NCBI GenBank assembly: GCA_945881865.1
Contig: CAMCVK010000010.1
Span: 1-64,000 of the forward strand
From: Fimbriimonas ginsengisoli Gsoil 348
Lineage (GTDB): Bacteria > Armatimonadota > Fimbriimonadia > Fimbriimonadales > Fimbriimonadaceae
DNA: 64,000 nucleotides
Direction: 5' to 3'
The notes under the pieces were generated by a model. The model was not told the DNA's origin and searched no databases. It saw only the letters and a program-made list of their open reading frames with translations. The translations under genes were made by a program, and so were the position numbers. This document shows, piece by piece, positions 25,320-34,280 of the stretch. Each line of letters opens with the position of its first letter. Positions within the stretch are counted from its first letter, which is position 1.

Positions 25320-26105
25320 TTATCCGTGGAGGACATCGATGACCGTCGCTACTCGGCGGGCGGCCCGAACATCGTGCACGCGGACCATCGCGACGCCGTG
25401 AAGCTGCGCAAAGGCTTCCATCGCGAGGCTGCCCTCGATTCGATCTTCCACCGGAGCAGGGTTCTCTACCGTGCCAAGGATCTTGCCGATCAGTGCCTTC
25501 CGGCTCACGCCCAGCAACACCGGATAGCCAGTGGCAACCAAACGGTCCAAGTGTCGGATCAGCGAGATGTTGTGCGAGAGCGTCTTGCCAAAACCGATAC
25601 CCGGATCGATCCAGACCTTCAAACCGGCGGCCGACAACGCCTTGGCCCGCGCCACAAGGAACGCGCCGACTTCGCCCACCACGTCATCGTAGTGCGGATT
25701 CTGCTGCATCGTGTCCGGCGTGCCCTGCATATGCATCACGCAAACTTCGCATTTGGCCTCGATCGCGATCTCTACCATCTCGGGGTTCGAGAACCCGGTG
25801 ACGTCGTTGATGAAACGCGCGCCGCGCGCAACCGCTTCTCGGGCGACGGCTGGCTTTCGAGTGTCGATGCTCACCGAGACTCCACGCTGGGCGAGTTGCT
25901 CGACGACATCGAGAACGCGTCGCTTCTCCTCCGCCTCGTCCACGTGCGCCGCGCCGGGCCGGGTGGATTCGCCGCCGACGTCTACCCAGTCCGCGCCTTC
26001 CTCATGCATCCGCAAGCCGGCCTCAATCGCCTTTTGCGCATCATAGTGCAGACCACCGTCGCTAAACGAGTCTGGCGTCACATTCAAAACACCCATTATC
26101 TTCAT
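25320..26105 (-). CDS. folP: Dihydropteroate synthase
   Basis: This 261-residue enzyme condenses hydroxymethyl-dihydropterin pyrophosphate with p-aminobenzoate in folate synthesis and is the sulfonamide target. Motifs are MGVLNVTPDSFSDGG, DWVDVGGESTRPGA, ISIDTRKPAVA, INDVTGFSNPEM, MHMQGTPDTMQ, DPGIGFGKTLSHN and LLGVSRKALIG, followed by RVHDVRAA. The ATG overlaps the lysC stop by one base (TAATG), so it is the last gene of the long leftward train. It lies 52 bases before the sigma gene and its ECF promoter. Confidence 0.95.
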   Translation of the reverse strand: MKIMGVLNVTPDSFSDGGLHYDAQKAIEAGLRMHEEGADWVDVGGESTRPGAAHVDEAEEKRRVLDVVEQLAQRGVSVSIDTRKPAVAREAVARGARFINDVTGFSNPEMVEIAIEAKCEVCVMHMQGTPDTMQQNPHYDDVVGEVGAFLVARAKALSAAGLKVWIDPGIGFGKTLSHNISLIRHLDRLVATGYPVLLGVSRKALIGKILGTVENPAPVEDRIEGSLAMEAFAQLHGVAMVRVHDVRAARRVATVIDVLHG

Positions 26106-27460
26106 TATCGAATCTCGCTTAGGCCGAACCTTTCGTGCAATAGCTTGACGGCACGCAGACTTTCCGACTCGGTGATAAGCACGCTCAGGCTGTAGTCGCT
26201 GTCGCTGGTCTGCAAGACTTGGATTTGGCTATCGGCCAGCACGCTCAGCACACTCAGGAACAAACCCGGTTGCTGCATGTACTCATGGCCCACCAAAGAT
26301 ACCATGGTGCACCCCTCGGTGAGAGCGGCCGGAACCCGTCGGAGATCGCCCAGCGACTTGAGAAGCGCCGCCTGGGTGGACACCTCCCTCGAAGCCGCCC
26401 GCCCAATTTGAATGAGATAAACGCGTCGCGGCGCATCGTCCATCGGCAGCACAAGCCCGTCCAGGACATTCTCGACAATCGGATACTGCGACCGCGGCAC
26501 CGCAAACCCAATACTGCTGGGGCTGAGGTCCAACATGAAGAGGTTCACGTTGTACTTGGCCATCGTTTCAAAAATCTGCGATTCCAAGAACACGCGGTCG
26601 GCGGCGGTGTCGGCCTGGCTCAGGTCGAACTGCAGGTAAACGAGCTTGCCGGTGTGCGTGACACCCGTAACGCGTCGGCCCGGGAAGTGGTCACGCGAGA
26701 CAATCTCCGTCCCCTCGTCATCCGAAAAGGTGTTTTTCACCCAGAGCGGTATGCCCGAGTTCATCGCGATTTCCGCCGCCCGCGGGTGCACGACCTTCGC
26801 GCCAAGGTGAGCGATCTCAGCCACCTCGTCGTAGGTCACCTTGCGCAACGTTGGGGCGTGCTTCACGGCGTCGGGGTCAGCGGTCTTCACGCCGTCAACG
26901 TCGGTGAAGATCTCGACAGCAAACGCGTCGAGACCGGCGCCGAGGGCCGAAGCCGTAGTGTCGCTTCCGCCGCGTCCCAGGGTCGTCAGCTCGCCGCCCG
27001 GAAAGTCGGGACCAGTGTCGAACGTCCCTTGGAAACCAGAAACGACCGGGATGAATCCTTCGTCTAGCGAGGCCAACAGCTTGCCAGGCTTAATCGCGAC
27101 GATCCGCGCATTGCCGTAGACGCCGTCCGTGCGGATTCCGGCCTGGCCGCCCTGAAACGCCTGCGCGGGATGCCCGAGCGACTTGAGCGTGTGGGCAAAG
27201 ATCACCGCCGAAAGCACCTCGCCGCACGAGATGAGCATGTCCACCTCGCGCGCTTCGGCGTGAACGTTCGCATCGATGTCTCGCAAAAGCCCAAGGAGCG
27301 TGTCGGTGGCGTAGGGTGCGCCGCGCCGACCGATTGCACTGACGACGACAACCGGTCGGAATCCCTGCTCCTTTGCCGAAATGACCCGCATCGCCGATTG
27401 GAGTCGGCCTTCTGGCGTGGCGACGCTGGTGCCACCAAACTTCATCACCTTAATGCGCAC
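26105..27460 (-). CDS. lysC: Aspartokinase (DapG-like)
   Basis: This 451-residue enzyme phosphorylates aspartate, the first step to lysine, methionine and threonine. The N-terminal kinase domain has KFGGTSVATPEGR, VVVVSAIGRRGAPYATDTLLGLL (very like Bacillus DapG), SCGEVLSA, TTLGRGGSDTTA and FTDVDGVKTADP. Two ACT domains fill the last 150 residues (VYLIQIG..., VSLVGHEYMQQPGLFLSVLSVL), where lysine or a similar effector would bind. The start lies 11 bases inside the end of a separate two-ACT protein gene, and folP follows with a one-base overlap. Confidence 0.92.
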   Translation of the reverse strand: MRIKVMKFGGTSVATPEGRLQSAMRVISAKEQGFRPVVVVSAIGRRGAPYATDTLLGLLRDIDANVHAEAREVDMLISCGEVLSAVIFAHTLKSLGHPAQAFQGGQAGIRTDGVYGNARIVAIKPGKLLASLDEGFIPVVSGFQGTFDTGPDFPGGELTTLGRGGSDTTASALGAGLDAFAVEIFTDVDGVKTADPDAVKHAPTLRKVTYDEVAEIAHLGAKVVHPRAAEIAMNSGIPLWVKNTFSDDEGTEIVSRDHFPGRRVTGVTHTGKLVYLQFDLSQADTAADRVFLESQIFETMAKYNVNLFMLDLSPSSIGFAVPRSQYPIVENVLDGLVLPMDDAPRRVYLIQIGRAASREVSTQAALLKSLGDLRRVPAALTEGCTMVSLVGHEYMQQPGLFLSVLSVLADSQIQVLQTSDSDYSLSVLITESESLRAVKLLHERFGLSEIR

Positions 27461-27977
27461 GGACGTCCTCCCCGCTTGCCGATTGACGAACGGCGGTGCT
27501 GTGCCGCAAGTGCTCGGCCAAAGGCTCGGCGGCTTCGGCCGAAACCACCATCAGCACGCGGTCGTGCATGTCGCCGATGTGGTCGATGATCGCCCCGCTG
27601 GAAATCGCTTCCTTCATGATCGATGCGATGAGGCCGTCCTCGTCCCGAATGTTCACCGCGTGAACCAGAACGATGGACCGATCGGAGCGAAGGCTGAACT
27701 CCACCTGCAGGTCTTTCAGGGCCCGGTTCGCGTTCGCCGCGCTTTCCTGACTGACCAGGAACGACACTCCAGTGGGCGTGATCTTCAGGAAGTCGATGCT
27801 CACTTCGGCGTCTGCGACCGCCCGTAGCACGCCAATGCGCGCGGCCGTGAGGTCACCCGTCAGGTGCGTGACGTGAATTTGGGCGAAGCCAGGCCGCACC
27901 TCGACGTGGCTTACGCCCCGCTTCTTATCGAACTGGCGCTCCGGGCGCAACGGCGATGATGAAGGTTGCCCCGTCAT
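27450..27977 (-). CDS. Free-standing ACT-domain protein beside aspartokinase
   Basis: This 175-residue protein has no kinase domain. After a polar 30-residue start it has two ACT-like modules (FAQIHVTHLTGDLTAARIG...GVSFLVS and IVLVHAVNIRDEDGLIASIMKEA...RVLMVVSAEAAEPLAEHL) arranged like the regulatory half of an aspartokinase. Its 3' end overlaps lysC by 11 bases, and its ATG overlaps the aldo/keto reductase stop (ATGA). A role as a regulatory partner of the adjacent aspartokinase, analogous to the small beta subunit of Bacillus aspartokinase II, is a reasonable inference but not shown. Confidence 0.7.
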   Translation of the reverse strand: MTGQPSSSPLRPERQFDKKRGVSHVEVRPGFAQIHVTHLTGDLTAARIGVLRAVADAEVSIDFLKITPTGVSFLVSQESAANANRALKDLQVEFSLRSDRSIVLVHAVNIRDEDGLIASIMKEAISSGAIIDHIGDMHDRVLMVVSAEAAEPLAEHLRHSTAVRQSASGEDVRAH

Positions 27978-28933
27978 TCTGCGGTTCCGGCCAGAATCGC
28001 TTCCGCACGGCTCCAAACCGCCGCGTCAAGGGTGACGCCGCTCGCCTTCACATTTTCGTCTACCTGATCCGGGCGGCTTGCGCCAATGATGACGCTGCTG
28101 ATGCCGGGGTGGCGCAGGCACCAGGCAAGGCTGAACTGAGCGACCGAAAGGTCGTGCTCGGCGGCGAGAGAGGCCAGCTTCTGGACGCGCGTCAGGGTTT
28201 CGTCGTTCAACTGGCCCTTCATGAACTGGTTCGATGAATCATCGGACGCACGCGAGCCTTCCGGAAGCGGCGCGCCCGGCTTGTATTTTCCGGTGAGGAT
28301 TCCCTGCGCAAGCGGCGAGAACACCACCTGGCCGATGCCGTTTGCCACCGAAACCGGGAGCACAGCTTTTTCGATGTATGGGTTCAACATGCTGTAGGAG
28401 GGCTGGTTGCTGGCGGGCGGGTTGGCGTTCAGCAGCTTGGCGGTGTCGGCTAAGTTCTGAATCTGCGCTGCGCTCCACTCCGAGACGCCCCAGTACAGAA
28501 CCTTTCCGGCGCGGATGAGATCGTCGATTGCCCGAACCGTCTCATCGATCGGCGTGCTGTCGTCGTACCGGTGGAACTGCATCAGGTCGATGTAGTCCGT
28601 TTGCAGGCGGACCAGGGAGTCGTTGACCGATTCCGTGATGTGCTTTCGGCTTAGCCCGCGATCGTTCGGGCCATCGGAAAACGGAAAGAAGCACTTCGTG
28701 GCCAGAACGAGATCTGCCCGACGATAGCCCTTGATCGCGGATCCCAGGGCGAGCTCGGCGGCTCCCTTGTGATAAACATCGGCGGTGTCGAAAAAGTTGA
28801 TGCCGAGGTCATAGGCACGGTGAACCACACTGGCCGTACTCGAGTCGTCCAGCGTGCGGCCATGGGTAAGCCAACCGCCCAGGGCGACCTCAGAGACCTT
28901 AAGACCAAAACGACCAAGTTTGCGATAGTTCAC
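27974..28933 (-). CDS. Aldo/keto reductase
   Basis: This NADPH-dependent oxidoreductase of about 319 residues is an (alpha/beta)8 barrel. NYRKLGRFGLKVSEVALGGWLTHG opens the barrel. The catalytic tetrad residues appear in INFFDTADVYHKG (Asp, Tyr), LVLATKCFF (Lys) and MQFHRYD (His), and SSVIIGASRPDQVDENV binds the cofactor. It resembles the potassium-channel beta-subunit/YghZ branch; the substrate is unknown. I choose GTG 28933, 11 bases after the previous stop, because earlier in-frame ATGs lie inside the upstream gene and precede the conserved barrel by 35 residues. No clear Shine-Dalgarno marks it, so the start is uncertain. Confidence 0.85.
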   Translation of the reverse strand: MNYRKLGRFGLKVSEVALGGWLTHGRTLDDSSTASVVHRAYDLGINFFDTADVYHKGAAELALGSAIKGYRRADLVLATKCFFPFSDGPNDRGLSRKHITESVNDSLVRLQTDYIDLMQFHRYDDSTPIDETVRAIDDLIRAGKVLYWGVSEWSAAQIQNLADTAKLLNANPPASNQPSYSMLNPYIEKAVLPVSVANGIGQVVFSPLAQGILTGKYKPGAPLPEGSRASDDSSNQFMKGQLNDETLTRVQKLASLAAEHDLSVAQFSLAWCLRHPGISSVIIGASRPDQVDENVKASGVTLDAAVWSRAEAILAGTAE

Positions 28934-28944
28934 GGCGCGGTAGG

Positions 28945-30900
28945 TTACCGTGCAATCTCGAAGATGAGGCGGGTTCCCTTGCTCCATGTTAGGCGAAGTT
29001 GGCCTTTCGCAATCGAATCGGCAAGAAAAACTCGCCATCGACTTCCCTCATCGTTCATCAACTGACTTCGGACCTCCGACGGAAAAGGGGCTGGAGTCGG
29101 GGCCAAACCAGCGGCTTGCGTCCATTGCTCGAATAACCCTGGGTTATCACGGCGGATTGGTCCCAGATCCATGTAGACGTGCGTGATCTTTAGCTTCTGC
29201 AGATTCGCGATAAGCTCGTCGCCGGTCGTCATCTTCTCGTAGCCGAGCTCGGTTGTGTGCCCCGGGTTGGCCCAAAAATACGGGATCTCGAGCAAATAGC
29301 CAAACACCTCGTCGTACAGCGCGACTTTGCTGCCGGCCGGAAGCTTGTTCAGCTCTTGGGCGGGGTTGAAGAACGGAACCCGGGCGGCGCGATATTCGTC
29401 GGGCGAGATCTGGCCGATGAGGACGGGGATTCGGTCTTGAACCAGTTGCCCGCTCACCAGAAACAGGCCGTAGGCGGTCTGCAGCACCGCAACGCCCGCC
29501 AGTACACGACCAACGGTCGTCCGAACGATGACTCCGGCCCCGATCACGCAGAGGGGAACGGACAGTGCGATGATGTACCGCGACTGCTGGGACAGGAAGA
29601 ACCACATGGCCAGGCTTAGGCCGACCGCCGACAGCGCGAATTTCTCCTCGGCCGAAAGCTTGCCGGATGACAGCCTCAGAAGCCCGCCTAGGAGGCCAAA
29701 AATGCCCAGGGAGCCCCAGATGAAGCCGAGCCCAAGAATCGGTGCCGGGTTGATGTAGCGACCGCTCTGGTAGGCCAGCCCCAAAACCGCGTGCGGGAAT
29801 CGAGCGGGTTCCAGAGAGTTCGCCGTGTAGTTCGGCTGCTCGGGCGAGGGCAGCTCGCGGCCGGCACCGAAGGTCTGCTGCTCGTTGGAATAGATGGCGG
29901 CGGCAAACGGACTCCAATTCTTTCCGCCAAGAACGGAATAGAAGAATGGGTAGACCGGGTTACCGGTTTGCACCGCGTTTCGGATGTACCAAGGCGACGC
30001 GATAGCGGCCGCAAGGATCGGGATGAGGATCAGTTCCTTCCGCCACGTTCGTTTCGCCACGGAAAAGCCGAGGATGCACAGCCCGACGACCAGGATTGTT
30101 TGGATGCCTGTGTATTTGCTGCCCGCGGCGAACCCGAGGGTCCAGGCAGCGGCCACCGCGTAAGGTTTGGCGTTCTCGGCGGTGCAAGCCCGAGCGGCCA
30201 GCAAGGTGCCGAGGCCCGCGAACGTTCCGTTCGCGACATCGATGTAGGCCGTTCCCGCGAGCCACAGCACGACCGGCATGGTCGAGAAAGTTACGGCGGC
30301 CCACCATCCGGCGGCACGGCCATAGAAGTCGCCGGCGATGCCGAAGATGGCGAATGCACCGAACACGAACAGGCAGAACGACAACGCCTTTGCGCCCGCC
30401 TCGCCGCCGAACTGCAAGCCCCAAATGAACAGGTTATCGACGGCGAATGGGAAATTTGAGTGGTGAATGAAGCTGATGAACTCGAACTGACCGGCTTGAA
30501 TCCACAACTTCGGAACCGCGAGATGGTAGGCCAACGAGTCCCAATCGATGCTGGTGCTCGGGGCAAGAACCCCGGTTAGCACGAACATGCCGCCGAGGAC
30601 GAGGGCAAGAATGGCGAGGAGCTCCGGCCCCTCCGGTTTAACAAGCGAAAGTTGCTTTCGGTCTTGCCAAAGGAAGGCGAACCCAAGCACCGTCGCGAGG
30701 ATCGGTAACCCGACTCCCCAGCGTAACCCGTTCGGTAGTAGCCCAATTGGCAGAGTTGCGAAGCCGAGTAAGCCAAGCCCAAGCAATCCGGCAAGGCCGA
30801 ACGAAAGACTGGGGTGCAGGCTGCGAAGCGAAGGGAATAGCCGCTGGGCGCAACCCGCGCATCCAAGCGAGCAAAGAATCGCCGCGAGCAGACCCAACAT
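28945..30900 (-). CDS. GT39-like polytopic membrane glycosyltransferase
   Basis: This 651-residue protein has about 12 hydrophobic segments and a soluble C-terminal part of about 150 residues. APSTSIDWDSLAYHLAVPKLWIQAG early in the chain matches the acidic first-loop motif of GT-C (PMT/ArnT/GT39-type) enzymes, and the WYIRNAVQTGNPVYPFFY block is common in this group. These enzymes use polyprenyl-phosphate sugars at the outer face of the membrane. Acceptor and sugar are unknown. It follows the lptD-like gene by 24 bases and has its own TAAACT box. Envelope glycan or lipid modification fits the neighbours. Confidence 0.65.
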   Translation of the reverse strand: MLGLLAAILCSLGCAGCAQRLFPSLRSLHPSLSFGLAGLLGLGLLGFATLPIGLLPNGLRWGVGLPILATVLGFAFLWQDRKQLSLVKPEGPELLAILALVLGGMFVLTGVLAPSTSIDWDSLAYHLAVPKLWIQAGQFEFISFIHHSNFPFAVDNLFIWGLQFGGEAGAKALSFCLFVFGAFAIFGIAGDFYGRAAGWWAAVTFSTMPVVLWLAGTAYIDVANGTFAGLGTLLAARACTAENAKPYAVAAAWTLGFAAGSKYTGIQTILVVGLCILGFSVAKRTWRKELILIPILAAAIASPWYIRNAVQTGNPVYPFFYSVLGGKNWSPFAAAIYSNEQQTFGAGRELPSPEQPNYTANSLEPARFPHAVLGLAYQSGRYINPAPILGLGFIWGSLGIFGLLGGLLRLSSGKLSAEEKFALSAVGLSLAMWFFLSQQSRYIIALSVPLCVIGAGVIVRTTVGRVLAGVAVLQTAYGLFLVSGQLVQDRIPVLIGQISPDEYRAARVPFFNPAQELNKLPAGSKVALYDEVFGYLLEIPYFWANPGHTTELGYEKMTTGDELIANLQKLKITHVYMDLGPIRRDNPGLFEQWTQAAGLAPTPAPFPSEVRSQLMNDEGSRWRVFLADSIAKGQLRLTWSKGTRLIFEIAR

Positions 30901-30907
30901 GGGTTTG

Positions 30908-30913
30908 AGTTTA
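30908..30913 (-). promoter_or_regulatory. Putative internal -10 box TAAACT before the GT39-like gene
   Basis: TAAACT on the minus strand, then 7 nt, then the ATG. It lies in the only real gap (24 bases) between the lptD-like and GT39-like genes, so it may start a second transcript inside the gene train. Confidence 0.4.
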
Positions 30914-30924
30914 GCGAATCAGGT

Positions 30925-33207
30925 TCAGTTGTTACCGCCGAATCCGGAACCGATCGCCTGGCCGCGCGTGCCAAACCCGAAGTTTCCGTCAAACGGCAGC
31001 GCCTTTAACCTCAGGAAAAACTGGATTTGCCGGCCCGCGCGAAAGCCGGTTTTGGTTTCGCTGATGTTGATGACGGCTTCGAAGCAGTGAAGGTCGTACG
31101 TAAAATTGTACTGCGCCGCGTCTAGCTGCTTAGTAAATCCGTTATAGCTAAGGACCGTGCTGAACCTAGTCTTGCCCCACTTCAGATTGTTAAGGTAAAG
31201 ATCACCGTTCGACCACCGTCGCTGGTAGCCATCATACCGTGCGCCAAAAGTGACAAAGGTTGCCCCAGGTAAATAGCTTAGATCCAAGCGGAAGCTACTC
31301 CATACCTGGCTAATCGTGTCGTAAGTTGACAGAGCACGCAGATTAAGCCACCTTGCCGGTTTGAATTCTGACCTTAGGCCGACCTGCTGCCATCCAATAT
31401 CGCTCGATTTAGAACGCAGAAAGTCGAACCCGGTTTGGGCGCCAAGTAGCAGATAACGTTGCGGGCGGTAGGAGATATCCGTGGTGACGTTATGCGCCTT
31501 GCCATCGCGATCTTGTGCTACCGGAGTGTAGCCTTCGGGACGCTGATAGTAGTAGCGTAAATTGGCATTCGTTCCCGTTCCGAGGCGGTAAGTCGCGTTC
31601 AGGCCGCCGCCAACGGTGTACTGTGCCGTGCCATCAGAGTAGATGCCTTGGCGAAAACCGGCGTTCGTGTCGAGCCGCAGACGGCGCTCGCTGGCATCAG
31701 CTTTCGAATAGTTCCAGTCGAGGTACGTTCGGTTCACGCGTTCTTCGGTGAAGCTTCCGAACTCTCCGATGGAGAGGCTGGTTCTGAACGGGATGCTTCT
31801 TCCCTTGTCTGCGCCCAGCAGGCGAGTTGAATCAGTGGAGACAGTGAGCACGGGCGTCCGGTCGTTGCCGGTAAAGAAGTTAGGGTTGTCACCAATCGGA
31901 ATATTTCGGGCGTACTCGACGCCCGCCGTCACTTTGCTTAGCTCACGTGTGAGTTGTAGCCGAAGGTCGGCTTCCTTGGCCGAGAAGTTCGAAGACCCCG
32001 GGTACCGGTTCTCATTCTTTAAGAAGGAAAGATCAAACGTGGTCTGATACTCTCCGATCTTTCGGTTATCTGCAACCGAGTACGTCTCACTTAGCGACTC
32101 CGAACTCTGATACTTTGAAGTGTTTCTCTGGTAAGAAACGTTCGTGGTTGAATCCGTTCCATTAAGCGTTAGCTGCGCTTGATTACTGAGCTGCTGGGTC
32201 CCCGCTGCTCCAAGGTAGTTGTCTTGCTGGAAGTCATTATTGATCGCAAACGAACCACCGGAGAAACTCTGCTGGTGCTGATTGCGGAACGATCGGGTGC
32301 TAGCTCGGCCCGAAATACCGTAAAGGGTAATCGAACCGCTCGAATACGCAGAACGATAGCCGTAGGTTCCCCCTAGGCCAACGCCAAGCTTCGACATGTA
32401 ATCTTGCCGCGTGTCGAGCGTGTTATCACCTGGGACTTCCACGGCAGCCCGGTTCTTAACGTAATAGCCCTCCTCATCGTTCTGACCAAACTCAGGCAGG
32501 TAGTTGTAGCGGCGATTGTCTAGCGGAATAGAGAGATAAGGGATCGTGACTACCTTATATCCCAGCACGATGAGTTTCGCTTTACGAAGGATAAGTCGCT
32601 TGCCAACTCTCACCGTGGCATCGTCGGATTCCATCTCAAAGTGTGGATGGTCGTAATCGCAAGTGGTGAGACTACCAAAATAGATCTTCGATTCGGCTTC
32701 ATTACCGAACGCGACCTTTCCGGTAGCGTAGAGGTTATCCCGCAAGTTGCCGGAGGTTAGTTTCGGCGCGATCACGGTCCCCATGTCCTCGGCCCGGTAG
32801 GTCCGCTGGTTGTAGTCTACGGTGACGACTTCGCCCTTAAGTGTCGTATCTTTCCCGATTACCTGCACGTTGCCTTGCAGACGAAAAATGCCGGTTCGGA
32901 TGTCCCCGTTTGCCCGATCACAGACCGTTCGGTAACCGCGGTACAGGAACTCCACACCTCCGCTAAGATTCACTTTGTCGCCATCGCGAACCATGTCACC
33001 GGACCGAATAAACTCGATTCGGCCGTCATCTAGGTTCGGATCTGGAAGCTCACCGACCTTTTTCGGCGTCGGAACCTGCTCCGAGCCCCGGATCGGGAAG
33101 TCGTTTCTCTGCTTTAGAAAAACTTGTATCGCCGGCCCAACCTGCCCGGTCTGAGCGGCTGCAATCCCCGGCATGCAGCACATGGCAAGAGCTAAGCATC
33201 CCCTCAT
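30925..33207 (-). CDS. lptD: LptD-like outer-membrane LPS assembly protein
   Basis: This 760-residue protein has a Sec signal (MCCMPGIAAAQ). Residues 60-200 form an OstA/LptA-like beta-jellyroll (NLSGGVEFLYRGYR, RLQGNVQVIGKDTTLKGE). The strip SLTTCDYDHPHFEMESD then VVTIPYLSIPLDN is the characteristic LptD transition segment (compare TTCD...LPYLSFPL). The rest is a long alternating beta pattern of a large outer-membrane barrel. LptD with LptE inserts lipopolysaccharide in the outer leaflet. The four bridging cysteines of E. coli LptD are not all present. The start overlaps the LptF/G permease stop (ATGA), tying it to LPS export. Confidence 0.8.
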   Translation of the reverse strand: MRGCLALAMCCMPGIAAAQTGQVGPAIQVFLKQRNDFPIRGSEQVPTPKKVGELPDPNLDDGRIEFIRSGDMVRDGDKVNLSGGVEFLYRGYRTVCDRANGDIRTGIFRLQGNVQVIGKDTTLKGEVVTVDYNQRTYRAEDMGTVIAPKLTSGNLRDNLYATGKVAFGNEAESKIYFGSLTTCDYDHPHFEMESDDATVRVGKRLILRKAKLIVLGYKVVTIPYLSIPLDNRRYNYLPEFGQNDEEGYYVKNRAAVEVPGDNTLDTRQDYMSKLGVGLGGTYGYRSAYSSGSITLYGISGRASTRSFRNQHQQSFSGGSFAINNDFQQDNYLGAAGTQQLSNQAQLTLNGTDSTTNVSYQRNTSKYQSSESLSETYSVADNRKIGEYQTTFDLSFLKNENRYPGSSNFSAKEADLRLQLTRELSKVTAGVEYARNIPIGDNPNFFTGNDRTPVLTVSTDSTRLLGADKGRSIPFRTSLSIGEFGSFTEERVNRTYLDWNYSKADASERRLRLDTNAGFRQGIYSDGTAQYTVGGGLNATYRLGTGTNANLRYYYQRPEGYTPVAQDRDGKAHNVTTDISYRPQRYLLLGAQTGFDFLRSKSSDIGWQQVGLRSEFKPARWLNLRALSTYDTISQVWSSFRLDLSYLPGATFVTFGARYDGYQRRWSNGDLYLNNLKWGKTRFSTVLSYNGFTKQLDAAQYNFTYDLHCFEAVINISETKTGFRAGRQIQFFLRLKALPFDGNFGFGTRGQAIGSGFGGNN

Positions 33208-34280
33208 TCCAGCTTTCTAAGCGCCAGCAGGCCGAGGGTCCCAAAGACAAGGTTAGGTAGCCACGCGCACGCGACGCTCGACATCTGGGGATACTTCGAG
33301 AGAATCTCCGTCGATACCACGTGGGCGTTAAAGTACAGGAGCACCGTGACTAGGCTGACGAGTACGCCAACAAACCCGCCCGAACGCGCAAAGAAAATCG
33401 CGAACACGGGCGAGACGATCGCGAAGATGAGGCAAGACACCGGAATGCTAAATCGAGTTTGATATTCAATCTCTTCCCGCTTAACTGCGATGCCAATCTG
33501 CTTACCGGTCTTGATACGCTGCAGGAGCTCAGCACTACTGATCTCTGAAATCTGCCCATCGCCGAGAAAGCTCTCTACCACGATCTTCTCGTTGATCAGA
33601 AACCGGTCAAAGGGTCGAAAGGACGTCACCTCGTCCTTTTTGAACTCATACATGTTGGCGTTGAACAAGTACCAAACCCCACGATCGTAGGTCGCCTTTC
33701 CGGCCGTAGTTACCCGCGTTACCCCTTCTTCGGGATGTTCGAATAGGGCGATATCCTTAATCGATAGCTTGTCCTTGCCTTCCCGATAGGCATATCCAAT
33801 AGAGGCTGTGTATTTTCCCAGCTCAATGAGCGCGTTACTCTTGATCGAACTGGCGTTGATGCCGATCGCTCCAACCTGCCGCAAAACATCGTTGGCGCGC
33901 TGAGTGGAAATCGGGACCAACTTTTCCACCACGTAGTAATTCGCCCCGGAGACCACAAGCCCGAAGACGGCGACGGGCAAAACGATTCGAAGAATTCCCA
34001 CCCCGGCGGCGCGCATTGCCGTCAGTTCGCTCTCGCGCGCCAACCTGGTCAGGGCAAGCGCGGTGCCCACTGAGGTCCCAACCGGGAGCGTCATCTTCAG
34101 AAACTCGGGCGTTCGCAGGAAAACATACTGCAGAACCGCCGAAAACTCGATGTTCTCTAGATTGTACTCCTTGGCGAGAAACATGTAAGTATTGATCTGA
34201 AACATCAACACAACGATGAATGTCCCCATGAAGAACGGGATCAGAAGTTCGCGAACAATGTAGCGGTCCATCCGCGTCAC
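33204..34280 (-). CDS. LptF/LptG family LPS export permease
   Basis: This 358-residue YjgP/YjgQ-family protein has three N-terminal transmembrane segments (YIVRELLIPFFMGTFIVVLMFQI and following), a periplasmic beta-jellyroll in the middle (DIALFEHPEEGVTRVTTAGKATYD), and three C-terminal segments. It extracts LPS from the inner membrane with LptB. LptF and LptG normally pair; only one copy is in this window. The start is GTG 34280, whose GTGA overlaps the zinc-ribbon gene's stop. ATG 34271 is an alternative. The lptD-like gene follows directly. Confidence 0.87.
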   Translation of the reverse strand: MTRMDRYIVRELLIPFFMGTFIVVLMFQINTYMFLAKEYNLENIEFSAVLQYVFLRTPEFLKMTLPVGTSVGTALALTRLARESELTAMRAAGVGILRIVLPVAVFGLVVSGANYYVVEKLVPISTQRANDVLRQVGAIGINASSIKSNALIELGKYTASIGYAYREGKDKLSIKDIALFEHPEEGVTRVTTAGKATYDRGVWYLFNANMYEFKKDEVTSFRPFDRFLINEKIVVESFLGDGQISEISSAELLQRIKTGKQIGIAVKREEIEYQTRFSIPVSCLIFAIVSPVFAIFFARSGGFVGVLVSLVTVLLYFNAHVVSTEILSKYPQMSSVACAWLPNLVFGTLGLLALRKLE

